Positions 8,488 through 18,564 of a stretch of 64,000 nt of DNA are shown here, one piece after another; the first letter of the stretch is position 1, and every line of letters starts with the position of its first letter. The translations under genes and the position numbers were made by a program. The notes beneath the pieces are model-generated. The model was not told the DNA's origin, made no database searches, and saw only the letters and a program-made list of their open reading frames with translations. The stretch is from the NCBI RefSeq assembly GCF_019038595.1, contig NZ_JAHOPF010000006.1, positions 1 through 64,000 of the forward strand, written 5' to 3'. The DNA comes from Kaistella soli (GTDB lineage: Bacteria > Bacteroidota > Bacteroidia > Flavobacteriales > Weeksellaceae).

Positions 8488-11400
8488 CTAATCGGTATAA
8501 AATATAAAGGACATCTGATAGTGTGGTATCTGTGCAATATCACCATCGTATTTTAAGATCATTTTTCCATATACATCTACATAAACCGTCCAAATAGCAT
8601 TAGGATCTGCTGTACCAATATCATATCTGAACGTTTTATAAGCAGGGGAACATTCCAAATCTATTTCTGCGATCGTTACTCCCTTATTCCAATCGTAATA
8701 TAAATTGTTAAAATGCAAATCAATGGTAACTTTAACCTTTCTATAGCCGATTTTATCTACAGTAACCCCATTCCTGAATGAACTAAGTCTAATACATTGC
8801 TTAACCTCACAAGTCTCATTGAAATTAGCTTCTGCCTGTCCGTTATTAATTAGATCCTGATAAGCTTTACTATCAGCATCCTGCTGACTTATAAATGAAA
8901 AATATTTTCCGAATGGAATGATATATTCGTAATCCCCACCGTTCTGCCCATCCGGACAATCGTTCTTTGTGAAATTATCTTTTCTTTCTCCATTGTAAAA
9001 AATTCCGCTCAGAGGATCTACACTGTTATAGTTATAAGTGAACTCCTTTACAATTTCATTTTTGGAATTTTTTATTGCCTGTAATCTATAATTGTCATCA
9101 TAGACATAATATTCTGTAATCCCAGAGGGAGGCGAAATAGATTCAATTCCGATATTAGGAAAATAAGTATATGCAGTAATTTGGTGGTCGGGTAATAATT
9201 CTCTTATTTCTTGCTGTGCATTAATAATTTGAGAATTGATTGAGGTGCTGCTCTCGCAAAGAGTGATGAGACTTTCTATCTCAACGTCCATATTTTTAGT
9301 AACTGAACCTCCTTCAATTTTCAATATGGCATATTTACCATTGTAGGCATAATAGTAATAGTAAAATTTACCTTTTGCATGTGCCATTAATATATTGCCG
9401 TACTTATCATATTTATCAATTACTAATTCACTCTCTAGAGTGTTGCCGAATTTAGAAGCATCATAAGCATTAGGGAAAATATTTTGGCCAGTAGTCACGT
9501 TACCCTTAGCATCGTGAACAGGAACTTTTGAGTATTTAACCTCTGATTTTGAAATCGGAAGATTATTCAGTGTATTTTCTTTAAATATCGTACTATATTC
9601 TCGCTTATTTGCCAATTCGGTATATACTGGTGATGTGACATCAAACGTATACTTATAGCTCTCAATTTCAGTTTTTTTATCAGGATATTCGATCCGTCTT
9701 GATCTTAAAAACTGATCACCAAAATTGTCTTTCAGATCATAATAGAAAGTTTCTTTGTTCGTAATACTATCTGTGCCATTGTATATTGTCGTTATCTTTT
9801 CAGTTTGTGCATTGTCTGCGTAATAGATTTCATATCCCGTTCCAACAGGAATATAAAAATCAGAATTTTTACATATTTCAACCCAATTATAATTAAATGC
9901 ACGCACCTTCTGCATAAGATTGTATTTGTAATCATACTTTTCGGTCTGCAGCAGATGACCATTTTCATCATAATAGGACTTTAACTTAATTTTCCCCCTT
10001 CTAAAACCCATCTCCGTTCTGGGTTCCATAATGCTATTTGATTCCACTAAGGATATTCCCTTTTTATTAGGATCATCCTCGTAGTTTGAAAAGCTGTTAA
10101 CCGTATATCCCTTCCCCGTTTCTCTCTCTATTACATTGCTATATTCTATAAAAGAACCTGAAAAATTTGAAAGGGGAATTATGGAGTTTATATTAAAAAG
10201 ATCTGCATAAACATCATGAGTAGGAGTTCGGAACGAAAACCAATTGGGAAATATATACTTATTTTTCTTTACAAGAATTCCAGAGGATTTTCTTGAATTT
10301 AATATGTTTGTGTAGAGGTAATCAACACTTCTAATAGGAAGAAAATTGCTGTCATACTCTGATTTTCTTTTGATCCTTATACCACCAATATAACCTTCCT
10401 CATTATCAAGCTGAAAATTATCATTTAATGTCTTCGAATACTTATGGGGTTCATATTCGAAAAATGTTGAGCCTTTTGTGGGATATACAATTCTGTTTAA
10501 TGCCCCAAATTGAACCATAGAAACATTAGAGTTTCTAGTTCTAGAATGCAGATTTGGATCAAGAGAAAAATCTTTGCCATTGTAATAACCAAAATGATCT
10601 ACAGATTTGGATAAATAATTAGGTAAAGACTCAAATTTTATATAAGAGAATTCGTATGCATGATCATCTGAAGATTTTAAACTTTCTAGCTTTAGTCTGG
10701 TCTTTGGGTCATCATTATACTTAAAATTTATTTCTTTAGACAGGATATTCCCGTTAATGGCAATTCTATCAAGTTTTCTCCATTTTAACCTTTTCAGTAT
10801 TGATTCAAAAGTCAATTGTCCCCAAGGCATATCGGGAGGTAGTTGTGTAACCCCATCCATGTCATGATAAAGATAGAAAAAGGTGGAAAGTGCCTTTTCA
10901 CGAATATTATTAGCACCGGGTATAATTTTATTATGATCCCATTGGACATAGGATTCAAGTAACGAGCGATCAGCTGTAGAATAGTGGAGCGCCTGGCTTT
11001 CTGACGATTTGAAATCCACAACAGTATTTGATTGAAAAGCCTGTATTTTACTCAAATAAGAAGGGAGAATTAATTGTCCCGGCGCTGTTAAAACATTCAA
11101 ATACTCCATTTGTTGACAACCTGAATTTAGATTACTATGGCTTACCAATTTATAATTATTTAATTGGTAACTATTAAAGAATGAAGCCTGATATCCTCCT
11201 CTTTCGTACGAAAATGAATAAACGTCGTTACCATATCTATCAACAACCTCGGATAAATACCATGCTGAGGCCATCATGAAATTGTACGACTGGTCAAAGA
11301 AGTCACTCACGTTAAACTCAATAGCATTCATTTTTCCTCCAAAAATGTATTGATTACCCTCCCCATCGATTAACTTAATTTTCCCTATTGTTTTTATTGG

Positions 11401-12051
11401 GGGGATCCCGAGACTGTAAGGAGTATACCCTACATTCTCAAGATTCAGTGGTTTTACACGGTCATCAAGATCAATTACAACCTTAATATTACTGTCTGAA
11501 GAAACTTTCCATTCACCATCCTCACCAAGAAAAAATTTCCCACTAAACCCCATAAAGCTAAATGTGAATATATCTGGCTCTAAATCAGGATTATTATTTT
11601 GCTGTGCACTAAAAGCTATATTTGTTAAATTGGTTGGCGTATTCCAGTTCAGTAGCGCTAATGTGTTATGAGTAAACAGATATCCACGCTGAATATGGCC
11701 CTGCGTCCCATTTGTTTCATGTTCGTCAAAACCACCTTTCATTGTCCTTGTTATGATCCCTCCCGCATTGAGCGACCAATTTTGACCAACCCAACCGGGA
11801 TGATCATTAACCAACACTCCTCCTGTATCATAACTAAGACTGATGTCAAGTGGAATATTGGCATCATTTAAAGAATATATGGGAACATTAACATTCGCCC
11901 GGCCTGTTGATAGATTCATGGGTATGTCGCCATATTTACCTAATGACGATGCATTCGGTGACTGTATGTTTTTGGGCAATTCTAACGTTTGTCCAAATAA
12001 CCCTAAAGGAAATAACAATACCCAGTAAATATTAAATACTCTCCTACTCAT
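8488..12051 (-). CDS. RHS-like secreted protein with C-terminal DUF5977 domain, copy B
   Basis: 1187 residues, signal peptide MSRRVFNIYWVLLFPLGLFGQ. The N-terminal block (MNLSTGRANVNVPIYSL, PLDISLSYDTGGVLVND, GWVGQNWSLNAGGIITR) is the same RHS-like domain as in the neighbours, followed by repeats such as YGNILMAHAKGKFYYYYYAYNG and GIESISPPSGITEYYVYDD. After about residue 1000 it departs from its paralogues. A DUF5977-like segment (YNGERKDNFTKNDCPDG, IPFGKYFSFISQQDADS, LINNGQAEANFNETCEVK) and a beta-rich end to residue 1187 follow. DUF5977 occurs as tail repeats on surface proteins of this phylum. The start ATG overlaps the stop of the T9SS gene by 4 nt, so translation is probably coupled. Confidence 0.8.
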   Translation of the reverse strand: MSRRVFNIYWVLLFPLGLFGQTLELPKNIQSPNASSLGKYGDIPMNLSTGRANVNVPIYSLNDANIPLDISLSYDTGGVLVNDHPGWVGQNWSLNAGGIITRTMKGGFDEHETNGTQGHIQRGYLFTHNTLALLNWNTPTNLTNIAFSAQQNNNPDLEPDIFTFSFMGFSGKFFLGEDGEWKVSSDSNIKVVIDLDDRVKPLNLENVGYTPYSLGIPPIKTIGKIKLIDGEGNQYIFGGKMNAIEFNVSDFFDQSYNFMMASAWYLSEVVDRYGNDVYSFSYERGGYQASFFNSYQLNNYKLVSHSNLNSGCQQMEYLNVLTAPGQLILPSYLSKIQAFQSNTVVDFKSSESQALHYSTADRSLLESYVQWDHNKIIPGANNIREKALSTFFYLYHDMDGVTQLPPDMPWGQLTFESILKRLKWRKLDRIAINGNILSKEINFKYNDDPKTRLKLESLKSSDDHAYEFSYIKFESLPNYLSKSVDHFGYYNGKDFSLDPNLHSRTRNSNVSMVQFGALNRIVYPTKGSTFFEYEPHKYSKTLNDNFQLDNEEGYIGGIRIKRKSEYDSNFLPIRSVDYLYTNILNSRKSSGILVKKNKYIFPNWFSFRTPTHDVYADLFNINSIIPLSNFSGSFIEYSNVIERETGKGYTVNSFSNYEDDPNKKGISLVESNSIMEPRTEMGFRRGKIKLKSYYDENGHLLQTEKYDYKYNLMQKVRAFNYNWVEICKNSDFYIPVGTGYEIYYADNAQTEKITTIYNGTDSITNKETFYYDLKDNFGDQFLRSRRIEYPDKKTEIESYKYTFDVTSPVYTELANKREYSTIFKENTLNNLPISKSEVKYSKVPVHDAKGNVTTGQNIFPNAYDASKFGNTLESELVIDKYDKYGNILMAHAKGKFYYYYYAYNGKYAILKIEGGSVTKNMDVEIESLITLCESSTSINSQIINAQQEIRELLPDHQITAYTYFPNIGIESISPPSGITEYYVYDDNYRLQAIKNSKNEIVKEFTYNYNSVDPLSGIFYNGERKDNFTKNDCPDGQNGGDYEYIIPFGKYFSFISQQDADSKAYQDLINNGQAEANFNETCEVKQCIRLSSFRNGVTVDKIGYRKVKVTIDLHFNNLYYDWNKGVTIAEIDLECSPAYKTFRYDIGTADPNAIWTVYVDVYGKMILKYDGDIAQIPHYQMSFIFYTD

Positions 12052-13784
12052 TTCTTCACAATTTTAGCACTAGCAGATTTAATATTTGTTTTAGCGGTTA
12101 CGATATATAAGCCCTGGGGAAGGGTTTGTGTATTGATTTTGGTAACCTGATGTTTTGTTTTTAGCATTTGCACTTGTTTACCAGTCATATCATGTAGAAA
12201 AATTTTAGCTTCATCATTATTTCGTAACTCAAAACCAATCTCTACATAACAATAATCCTCAACAGGATTAGGATAAATTCGAATATCCTGCTTCTCAATC
12301 AGATTTTCCAGTTCCTTACTTCCCAATTTTATAATCTTCCAGTTTTCCTGTCCCAGTTCTTCTGCGCTGGTTCCGGCCAATAAGTAAGTTCCGTCACTTT
12401 GTAACTTTGCAGAAACTAACCGTTCCTCCTTTTTGTTTGATTTTCCTTCCACGTGTTTTCTCCATTCTTCTTTTCCATTGCTGTCTATATATAACATCCA
12501 AAACTTTTCATCATCAGTTTGTATCTTTTCCTCAGCCTGGGTGAACCCTCCAATCAAAAACCCTTTGTCCTCACTGACATTATTTTTTCCTGTTCTGCGA
12601 ATAACATCTAAGCTCATCACTACATCCCTATTTCCGAAGCTGTAATTCTTTTGCCAAATTTCATTTCCGTCCTCATCAATAGTAATAACCCAGATATCGG
12701 TTCCTTCTTTAATGTTCTCTCGTTTATTGCCTGAAGCACTGCTTCGGCTCTCTCCCGCAATGACGTATCCGTTTTCTGTAAAAGCAATAGTTTTAGGCCG
12801 GTCATCTTCTTTCCCGCCATAAGTCTTTTGCCATTCCATCCTGCCCTCTTTATTCAATTTAACAATCCAATAATCTCCTTCACCAAAACTATCTTCACTT
12901 TTAGCATGATATTGAATAATGGGGTTATCATTTTTCTTATTTAATGATGAGTTTGAAAAAGAGAGAATATCTATGGATTGGTTTTGATTATTTTGTTCGT
13001 CCCGCTTATTTCGTTTATCTGCAAATTCCCGCGGTTTTTCATTTTCCACCTTATTGGGAAGATTAATATTTTCCGTTCTCCCCGATTTAGAATACACCAG
13101 AACAACAGCTCCACCATCTTTAGTAGGGATAACCTCCTGAACTTCGTCCAGTCCTTTACCACCTAAAATAACCGTATTGGTAAACTCTCCTTTTTTACTT
13201 AATTTGGACACAAAGACATCTTTGGATCCAAACAAATCCTGGTGAGAATTGATATTTCCTGCTACAAAGAATCCCAAATCGATGGTTTGCACCACCGACG
13301 AAGCTTCGTCATTACTTTTTGTACCTAATGTCTTTTGCCACAGTTCTTCTCCGTTTTCATCCAATCTCACCATCCAAACATCTGATCCTCCCAAATTGTT
13401 CTCCTTTTTATCTCCTGACTCGTTGGAGAATGAAGTTCCCGCAAGAAGAAAACCACCTTCCTGCGTAGCAATGGAGGATATCAAATAGTCATGTCTGTTC
13501 CCGCCAAAGTATCGATCCCAAATTTTATTACCCTGCTGGTCCAATTTTACCAAATGGTAATCATAACCTCGGTTTTGCTTTTGCGTACCAGTGGAGAGTT
13601 GTTGCGATTTTTGATTGATGGAACTGCCGGAAAGCAGGATTTGCCTGTCTACAGTCGTAGTCATTGCCGTAAGGAAATCCTGTGTGGAAGACTGAAGATC
13701 TTTCTGCCAAAGGGTTTTCATTTCCTGGCCGCTGGTATTGAGTATACCGAATAAAAATAATACACCAGTAGAGATATTTTTCAT
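12048..13784 (-). CDS. Secreted beta-propeller-like protein with T9SS type A sorting domain
   Basis: 578 residues. A signal peptide (MKNISTGVLFLFGILNTSGQ) is followed by about six repeats of the pattern D.W..KLD..G...W.K..GG...D......DGGF..AG.S (for example WDRYFGGNRHDYLIS, LWQKTLGTKSNDEASS, WQKTYGGKEDDRPKT), consistent with a blade-repeat fold. A low-complexity insert lies at about 240-290. The C-terminal domain starts at IRIYPNPVEDYCYVEI and ends with LPQGLYIVTAKTN...IVKK, a classic type A signal for outer-membrane export by the type IX system. The stop overlaps the next gene's start (ATGA). Confidence 0.85.
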   Translation of the reverse strand: MKNISTGVLFLFGILNTSGQEMKTLWQKDLQSSTQDFLTAMTTTVDRQILLSGSSINQKSQQLSTGTQKQNRGYDYHLVKLDQQGNKIWDRYFGGNRHDYLISSIATQEGGFLLAGTSFSNESGDKKENNLGGSDVWMVRLDENGEELWQKTLGTKSNDEASSVVQTIDLGFFVAGNINSHQDLFGSKDVFVSKLSKKGEFTNTVILGGKGLDEVQEVIPTKDGGAVVLVYSKSGRTENINLPNKVENEKPREFADKRNKRDEQNNQNQSIDILSFSNSSLNKKNDNPIIQYHAKSEDSFGEGDYWIVKLNKEGRMEWQKTYGGKEDDRPKTIAFTENGYVIAGESRSSASGNKRENIKEGTDIWVITIDEDGNEIWQKNYSFGNRDVVMSLDVIRRTGKNNVSEDKGFLIGGFTQAEEKIQTDDEKFWMLYIDSNGKEEWRKHVEGKSNKKEERLVSAKLQSDGTYLLAGTSAEELGQENWKIIKLGSKELENLIEKQDIRIYPNPVEDYCYVEIGFELRNNDEAKIFLHDMTGKQVQMLKTKHQVTKINTQTLPQGLYIVTAKTNIKSASAKIVKK

Positions 13785-14245
13785 AGGCTTAATTTATGTA
13801 TGTGATTGATCCAAAATTAACATTATTTAACAATTTTTATGCTTTTTGATAACAACTATTACTTAAAAGTGATTTTTGTCATATTGGTTGTTTTTATACA
13901 CCAATATTTTTGAGGTCTTACCTGATATTATTACAGAGAAGCGACCATGCGTCATTTTAGCGATCCCGCAAGTAGGAATTGATCTGCGTTGCTGTATGCC
14001 ATATACAACACTTTCCGGTTTTTTTAACAGGATGACTTTTGTCCGTCCTGTTGATATTGTAACTGTTTAGATATCTAAAACTGTTCTGCAGCACATCCGT
14101 CTCATGTTCATATCCTCCTTTTTTTAAACTCTATTTCTGTTAGATCATCGTTGGCAACAAAATTTTTTATTTAATTTCCTCGATTTATATTTCTTAAAAA
14201 ATTTACGATGATCCACATTAGGTGGCAGACATTCTATCACAAGAT
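13785..14245. other. Non-coding spacer upstream of a T9SS-tail gene
   Basis: No gene is seen in these 461 bp. The left 100 bp match the region upstream of the pseudogene at 18338 (shared AAATTAACATTATTTAACAA and a following ATTTTTGTCAT), so they belong to the duplicated unit and carry its promoter. A 9-bp inverted repeat GATCATCGT (14143) / ACGATGATC (14205) flanks about 50 bp of AT-rich DNA near the end of the 14246 gene. Confidence 0.6.
13812..13819 (-). promoter_or_regulatory. Bacteroidota -7 element (TAATTTTG)
   Basis: Read on the minus strand, TAATTTTG fits TAnnTTTG and stands 28 nt upstream of the T9SS gene's start codon. The element and about 100 bp around it are conserved upstream of the duplicate at 18338. 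I see no good -33 TTTG at the usual distance. Confidence 0.5.
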
Positions 14246-17200
14246 CTATTGTTTATATTGATAACTGTATTCTTTTAGTATATTTCCGTTCACATCAGTG
14301 ACTGACCGCAACCTGTTTGCAGTATCGTATTTGTAAATTTCTCTAATGCCGGAAGGCGGTGTAATAGTTGTTACCCCAATTAGGGGTTTATAAGTATAGG
14401 TGGTAATCTGAAAAGTAGGCAGGCTTTTTCTGAAGGTGTCAAGTTCAACTGTTAATTTAGTTTCTGAGTAGTTTGGATCCCCATATTCTGAAGCATCAAT
14501 AATTGCTGCCGCTGAAGGTGATACTTGGGCATAAGTAGCTCCTTCAATTTTTGCAATAGGTTGCGTTTGATTGTACCCCCAAATAATAGCAACAGATCCA
14601 CCAGACTTGGTAGTGTATTGTAGAAGATTTCCTTTTTCATCATACTTATCATAAGAAACCTTCATCTCCATTAGATTCGATTGTAGATTGCGAGTGTCAA
14701 CTCCATAAGGTAAGGGTAATCCAGCGGTATTTGCATTGGCAACGAACTGAGAAACCGGATATTTCGTTTCTGTCTTGGAGATTATAACATCATTTTTCTT
14801 CACTTCTGTTTTCAAAGGAATACCTATCATATTCTTGTCAATCAAAAATTGATTAGCTTCTTCGTACGCATAGCGGTATATATTTTCTTGTGTTGTGAAA
14901 TCAGAAAACCTTGTATTTTCTGATGTTAATTGGAAATGCTGCGGATTTATATAATAATATTGTGTGGTGGTGGTTAATTTTCCATAATCGAAATAGTCTG
15001 TGACTTCGGTTTTTTCTTTTTCCAAACGCCCTCCTGTAAAATAAAAAGGTTTATAATATAAATTTTGACCTCTGTGTGGAGAGTAATTCGGATTAATCCT
15101 ATAATCCTCTGGAGGTTCTTGGGCACTTGGATTTACCTCTCCTTCTATATCGTAGTATAAACGGGCTAATGGTAGCGAGAAACGATTTGTATCACTATAT
15201 AATGCTATATTACCAGCAATTACAAATTGTGGATCACTTATCAAAGATGGGTTAGCTAACTTCCCAATTCGATAAAAGTTTTCTACACTTTTAATTCTTT
15301 CAAAGGTCCCGTTTTCACTTTTAAAATACGTTGTAGTCAAGGGTAGCCCCCGTAACCACTCGTTATCCGCAGGATAAAAATAGGGCCATCTATAATATTT
15401 TCCTCCTCCATTTTTATAAGTACTATACGTATACTCTGTTTTACCTTTTTGTTTATTATTATCTTCTATGCTTTCTATCACTGAATTATAAATAATGCTA
15501 TTTATATTATATGAGGACAGAGGTGAGCCAGGTCTTATGCCGTAGGGATCAAGTATAGGATTTATACTAGTGGGCACGGTTCCCAAAATGGTGAAGTAAT
15601 AAGGATACCCTATAATTATTCCGCTTTTTCTACCACTTCCGTCAACATACTGATATTTGAACTTTTTCAAAACTTTATCATCTTCCAAGTATGCAATTTC
15701 GGCAATTCTCTTTCCTTCTCCAAAGTAATATACAGGAGCTGGATCAGTTTGCCCACCTTGTGACCTCGTTTCTTCTAAAGATACTGCAAAAGAAAAATTC
15801 ACATTTTCAACTTGAGTACAATTCCAAGTCGTCACTTTCAATTTATAGGTTGCGTTATTTTGTAACAGCCCACCTGGTAATGTCTTGTCTAATACTGTTA
15901 GATAATTTCTGGTTGGTGATATAGTCAACGGCACATTTTGTTCATCCAAAATCTGAGCAATAAAATGGTCACAAGGGTTACCCTCCTGTCCTTCGACCAT
16001 AAAGCTATTTACTTTAAAATCGACCTTAATACCTTGGGAAACATTAACATTATTTGGAATGACAACTTCTGTTTCAAACTCACCAAGTAAAAAATCGATG
16101 CTTGTGCAATTGTTCCTATTAGGATTATAATAATTGCTTATCGTAAAGTATTTTTGAACATTACTTTCATTAACTTTTATAATATCCGCATCCTGAATTG
16201 CACTGATTCCTTCATTATGTTCATATGTAAATTTTGAAGTTAATCCACCCGGATATTTAATCTCCTCCAAGATTCCGCCCAACGATAATGTTTCATTAAC
16301 TTTCCTATTTACCTGCCCATGCAGGCCATTTATATCTAAAAAATATCCATTTGTTGCTCCGTTGAAGTAACCATACATATCAATAGAATTAGAAAATCTA
16401 TCTGGCAGATTAATATTGCTATATTTAAAAGAAGTTGTTTTATAGGCTGTATCTAAACTGATATCAATCTCGTCTATATGCGAGAGAAACATACGCGTTT
16501 TTGCAGAAGGATCATACGAAAGGACGACGCCCGTGGTATTATGACTATCTGAAAATTCTTTATTGAAATAATGTAAACTATATTTTTTAACAGCTTTAGC
16601 AGCTGAGAAAAGGGTAATCTCTTCCAATCTATTCCCCGCTATTAAATCTGGCCTGTTATCAGAATAAGTAAAATCTAAACTTCCACTAGGAAAAGTTATT
16701 TTTGATAATAGTTTATCATGTATCTGATTGTGTGTGAAATAAGTTTCCTGCTGACCTTCTGAGTACATGGGTTGTTTCGTAATATCATAATTTTTATCGT
16801 AAAAAATGCCTAGAGAATCCTGATATTCGAAAGTTACCTTTTGTATACCATCAATTGTAATCGAATTTAAATACCATGAATCGTAATAGGTATCAATGTT
16901 ACTCTGAGATGACACCACACCCGCTCCATAAGTATAAACCAATTGTTCCGCTACCGAGTGCTTTTTGTAGTCATTACCGTAAATATATTTATACCCTTTT
17001 TCATCAATTATCTCAAATTTAGTGATAACACCATCTGTGTAATCAGCTTTAATTTTTAAATCATCAAACTTCTGCTGCAGTATGGCTTTATCTTCCCAAT
17101 TAAATATAAAGCTTCCCTGCTTACCGGGAAGAGAAAAATAAAATTTATCCGGAATAAAATCATAATCTGAGTTATTACTTGCTACCTCTTGCCGTTTCTG

Positions 17201-17578
17201 TAATGAGGAAAAAAAATCTTGATAAATACTGTTATATAAATAACCTAAATAGGAGTCATCAGCCTTTCCATAAACCTGTCGGGAAATCCTGTATGGAATA
17301 CTTAAATTCCACCCTAAACCGACTTCAGAAGCTACTTCGTTTACTCTAACACCTCGACCATTATAATTTAATCGGATCGGTATACTAACATTAGAAACAT
17401 CTATATTATAAATATTCACACCAGCATTTGACAGCCCGTTATTTAAAGTTGGGGAAGTTTCCACATTACGAATTAGTGGATCAATACTATTATTACCTAC
17501 TGGAAAATCTACTTGACAATATATTACCACTGGGCATAAAAAGTTAAACAAAAATATTAGTTTAGTAAGTACTCTCAT
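14246..17578 (-). CDS. RHS-like secreted protein, copy A
   Basis: 1110 residues, signal peptide MRVLTKLIFLFNFLCPVVIYCQ. The shared N-terminal block is present (GVNIYNIDVSNVSIPIRLNY, GRGVRVNEVASEVGLGWNL), then a long mixed region and the C-terminal block WGYNQTQPIAKIEGA, YKPLIGVTTITPPSGIRE, ending EYSYQYKQ, which nearly repeats the end of copy C. It lacks an RHS core and toxin tail. Its start overlaps by 4 nt (ATGA) the end of a decayed T9SS-tail gene, the same arrangement as the intact pair at 8488/12048. The function is unknown; a cell-surface or secreted role is inferred from the signal peptide and family. Confidence 0.8.
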   Translation of the reverse strand: MRVLTKLIFLFNFLCPVVIYCQVDFPVGNNSIDPLIRNVETSPTLNNGLSNAGVNIYNIDVSNVSIPIRLNYNGRGVRVNEVASEVGLGWNLSIPYRISRQVYGKADDSYLGYLYNSIYQDFFSSLQKRQEVASNNSDYDFIPDKFYFSLPGKQGSFIFNWEDKAILQQKFDDLKIKADYTDGVITKFEIIDEKGYKYIYGNDYKKHSVAEQLVYTYGAGVVSSQSNIDTYYDSWYLNSITIDGIQKVTFEYQDSLGIFYDKNYDITKQPMYSEGQQETYFTHNQIHDKLLSKITFPSGSLDFTYSDNRPDLIAGNRLEEITLFSAAKAVKKYSLHYFNKEFSDSHNTTGVVLSYDPSAKTRMFLSHIDEIDISLDTAYKTTSFKYSNINLPDRFSNSIDMYGYFNGATNGYFLDINGLHGQVNRKVNETLSLGGILEEIKYPGGLTSKFTYEHNEGISAIQDADIIKVNESNVQKYFTISNYYNPNRNNCTSIDFLLGEFETEVVIPNNVNVSQGIKVDFKVNSFMVEGQEGNPCDHFIAQILDEQNVPLTISPTRNYLTVLDKTLPGGLLQNNATYKLKVTTWNCTQVENVNFSFAVSLEETRSQGGQTDPAPVYYFGEGKRIAEIAYLEDDKVLKKFKYQYVDGSGRKSGIIIGYPYYFTILGTVPTSINPILDPYGIRPGSPLSSYNINSIIYNSVIESIEDNNKQKGKTEYTYSTYKNGGGKYYRWPYFYPADNEWLRGLPLTTTYFKSENGTFERIKSVENFYRIGKLANPSLISDPQFVIAGNIALYSDTNRFSLPLARLYYDIEGEVNPSAQEPPEDYRINPNYSPHRGQNLYYKPFYFTGGRLEKEKTEVTDYFDYGKLTTTTQYYYINPQHFQLTSENTRFSDFTTQENIYRYAYEEANQFLIDKNMIGIPLKTEVKKNDVIISKTETKYPVSQFVANANTAGLPLPYGVDTRNLQSNLMEMKVSYDKYDEKGNLLQYTTKSGGSVAIIWGYNQTQPIAKIEGATYAQVSPSAAAIIDASEYGDPNYSETKLTVELDTFRKSLPTFQITTYTYKPLIGVTTITPPSGIREIYKYDTANRLRSVTDVNGNILKEYSYQYKQ

Positions 17579-18338
17579 TTCTTCACAATTTTGGAATTTA
17601 CACTTCCCTTCTCGGGCTTGGCACTTACGACATGAATCCCCTGTCGTAATGAGGCTGCATTAATTTGGGGCACTCTATTTTTTGTTTTAATTATTTGTAA
17701 TTGTCTTCCCGACATATCATGAGGCGATCTCCACCTCTTTAAAATCCAGTTCTATTTCCACGTACGCGTAATCATCGACCGGATTGTGATAGATTCTGAT
17801 CTCCTGTTTTTCGATAAAGTTTTCCAGTTCTTTGCTTCCCAGTTTCATAATCTCCAGTTTTCCTGGCTCCCAAATTCTTCTGCACTAGTTCCGTCGAGAA
17901 GGAAAGCACCGTCATTTGCGCAGAGGCTTCATTATTCCCTGTGTTGCCCAGAATCTGCTGCCACAGTTCTTCTTCGTTTCATCAAGTCAGATAATCTATA
18001 CATCAAAACCTCCTCCTTTGTTTCTTTTTCGCCAGACAGATTTCAATATGAGGTATTGGCGGGGAAACCACCGCCTTCCTGATTAACAACAGCTGTCATC
18101 AGATATTAGTGTCTTGTGACACTAGCCGTTGTTCTCCTCTTACAGACCAGCGGAAAGCTGCTATCGTTTTGACTGATCTTCCAGCTGGCAGCATCTGCCG
18201 GTCTTGGGTAGAAGTCATTGCTGTGAGGAAATCCCGTGTGGAAGACTGAAGATCTTTCTGCCACAGGGTTTTAATTTCCTGGCCGTTTATAGTGAGTATA
18301 CCGAATAAAAATAATACACCAATAGAGATGTTTTTCAT
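17575..18338 (-). pseudogene. Decayed T9SS-tail gene, paralogue of the 12048 gene
   Basis: The first part (from ATG 18338) reads MKNISIGVLFLFGILTINGQ then TLWQKDLQSSTRDFLTAMTS, almost the same as the intact gene at 13784. It then breaks off after about 60 codons. The far end (17575-17830) still encodes IRIYHNPVDDYAYVEI and LRQGIHVVSAKPEKGSVNSK, the T9SS sorting domain, but with frame breaks, and most of the propeller repeats are deleted. The terminal TGA overlaps the ATG of the RHS-like gene, which preserves the original operon junction. Confidence 0.85.
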
Positions 18339-18364
18339 AGGCTTGATTTATTATGTACTTGCTC

Positions 18365-18372
18365 CAAAATTA
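18365..18372 (-). promoter_or_regulatory. Bacteroidota -7 element of the duplicated unit
   Basis: TAATTTTG on the minus strand, 27 nt before the start codon of the T9SS pseudogene, in the same place as at 13812. The promoter may still drive the RHS-like gene behind it. Confidence 0.45.
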
Positions 18373-18564
18373 ACATTATTTAACAATTTACATCCTTTTT
18401 GTTAACAACTATTAATTAAAAATGATTTTTGTCATGTTTGTTACTTAACAGAAAAACCTAACAGGGAACTATCTGTGTGGATATATCTTTTTACGATTTG
18501 CCACGTGATTTGAAGAACATCAATCTTAATTGATATTTTCTTAACTTCATGCAACCATAAATCT

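Noticed and set aside
13876-14070. 64-residue plus-strand frame in the spacer after the T9SS gene
   Set aside because: No family features, no ribosome site, and the left part is the duplicated promoter region of the opposite strand.
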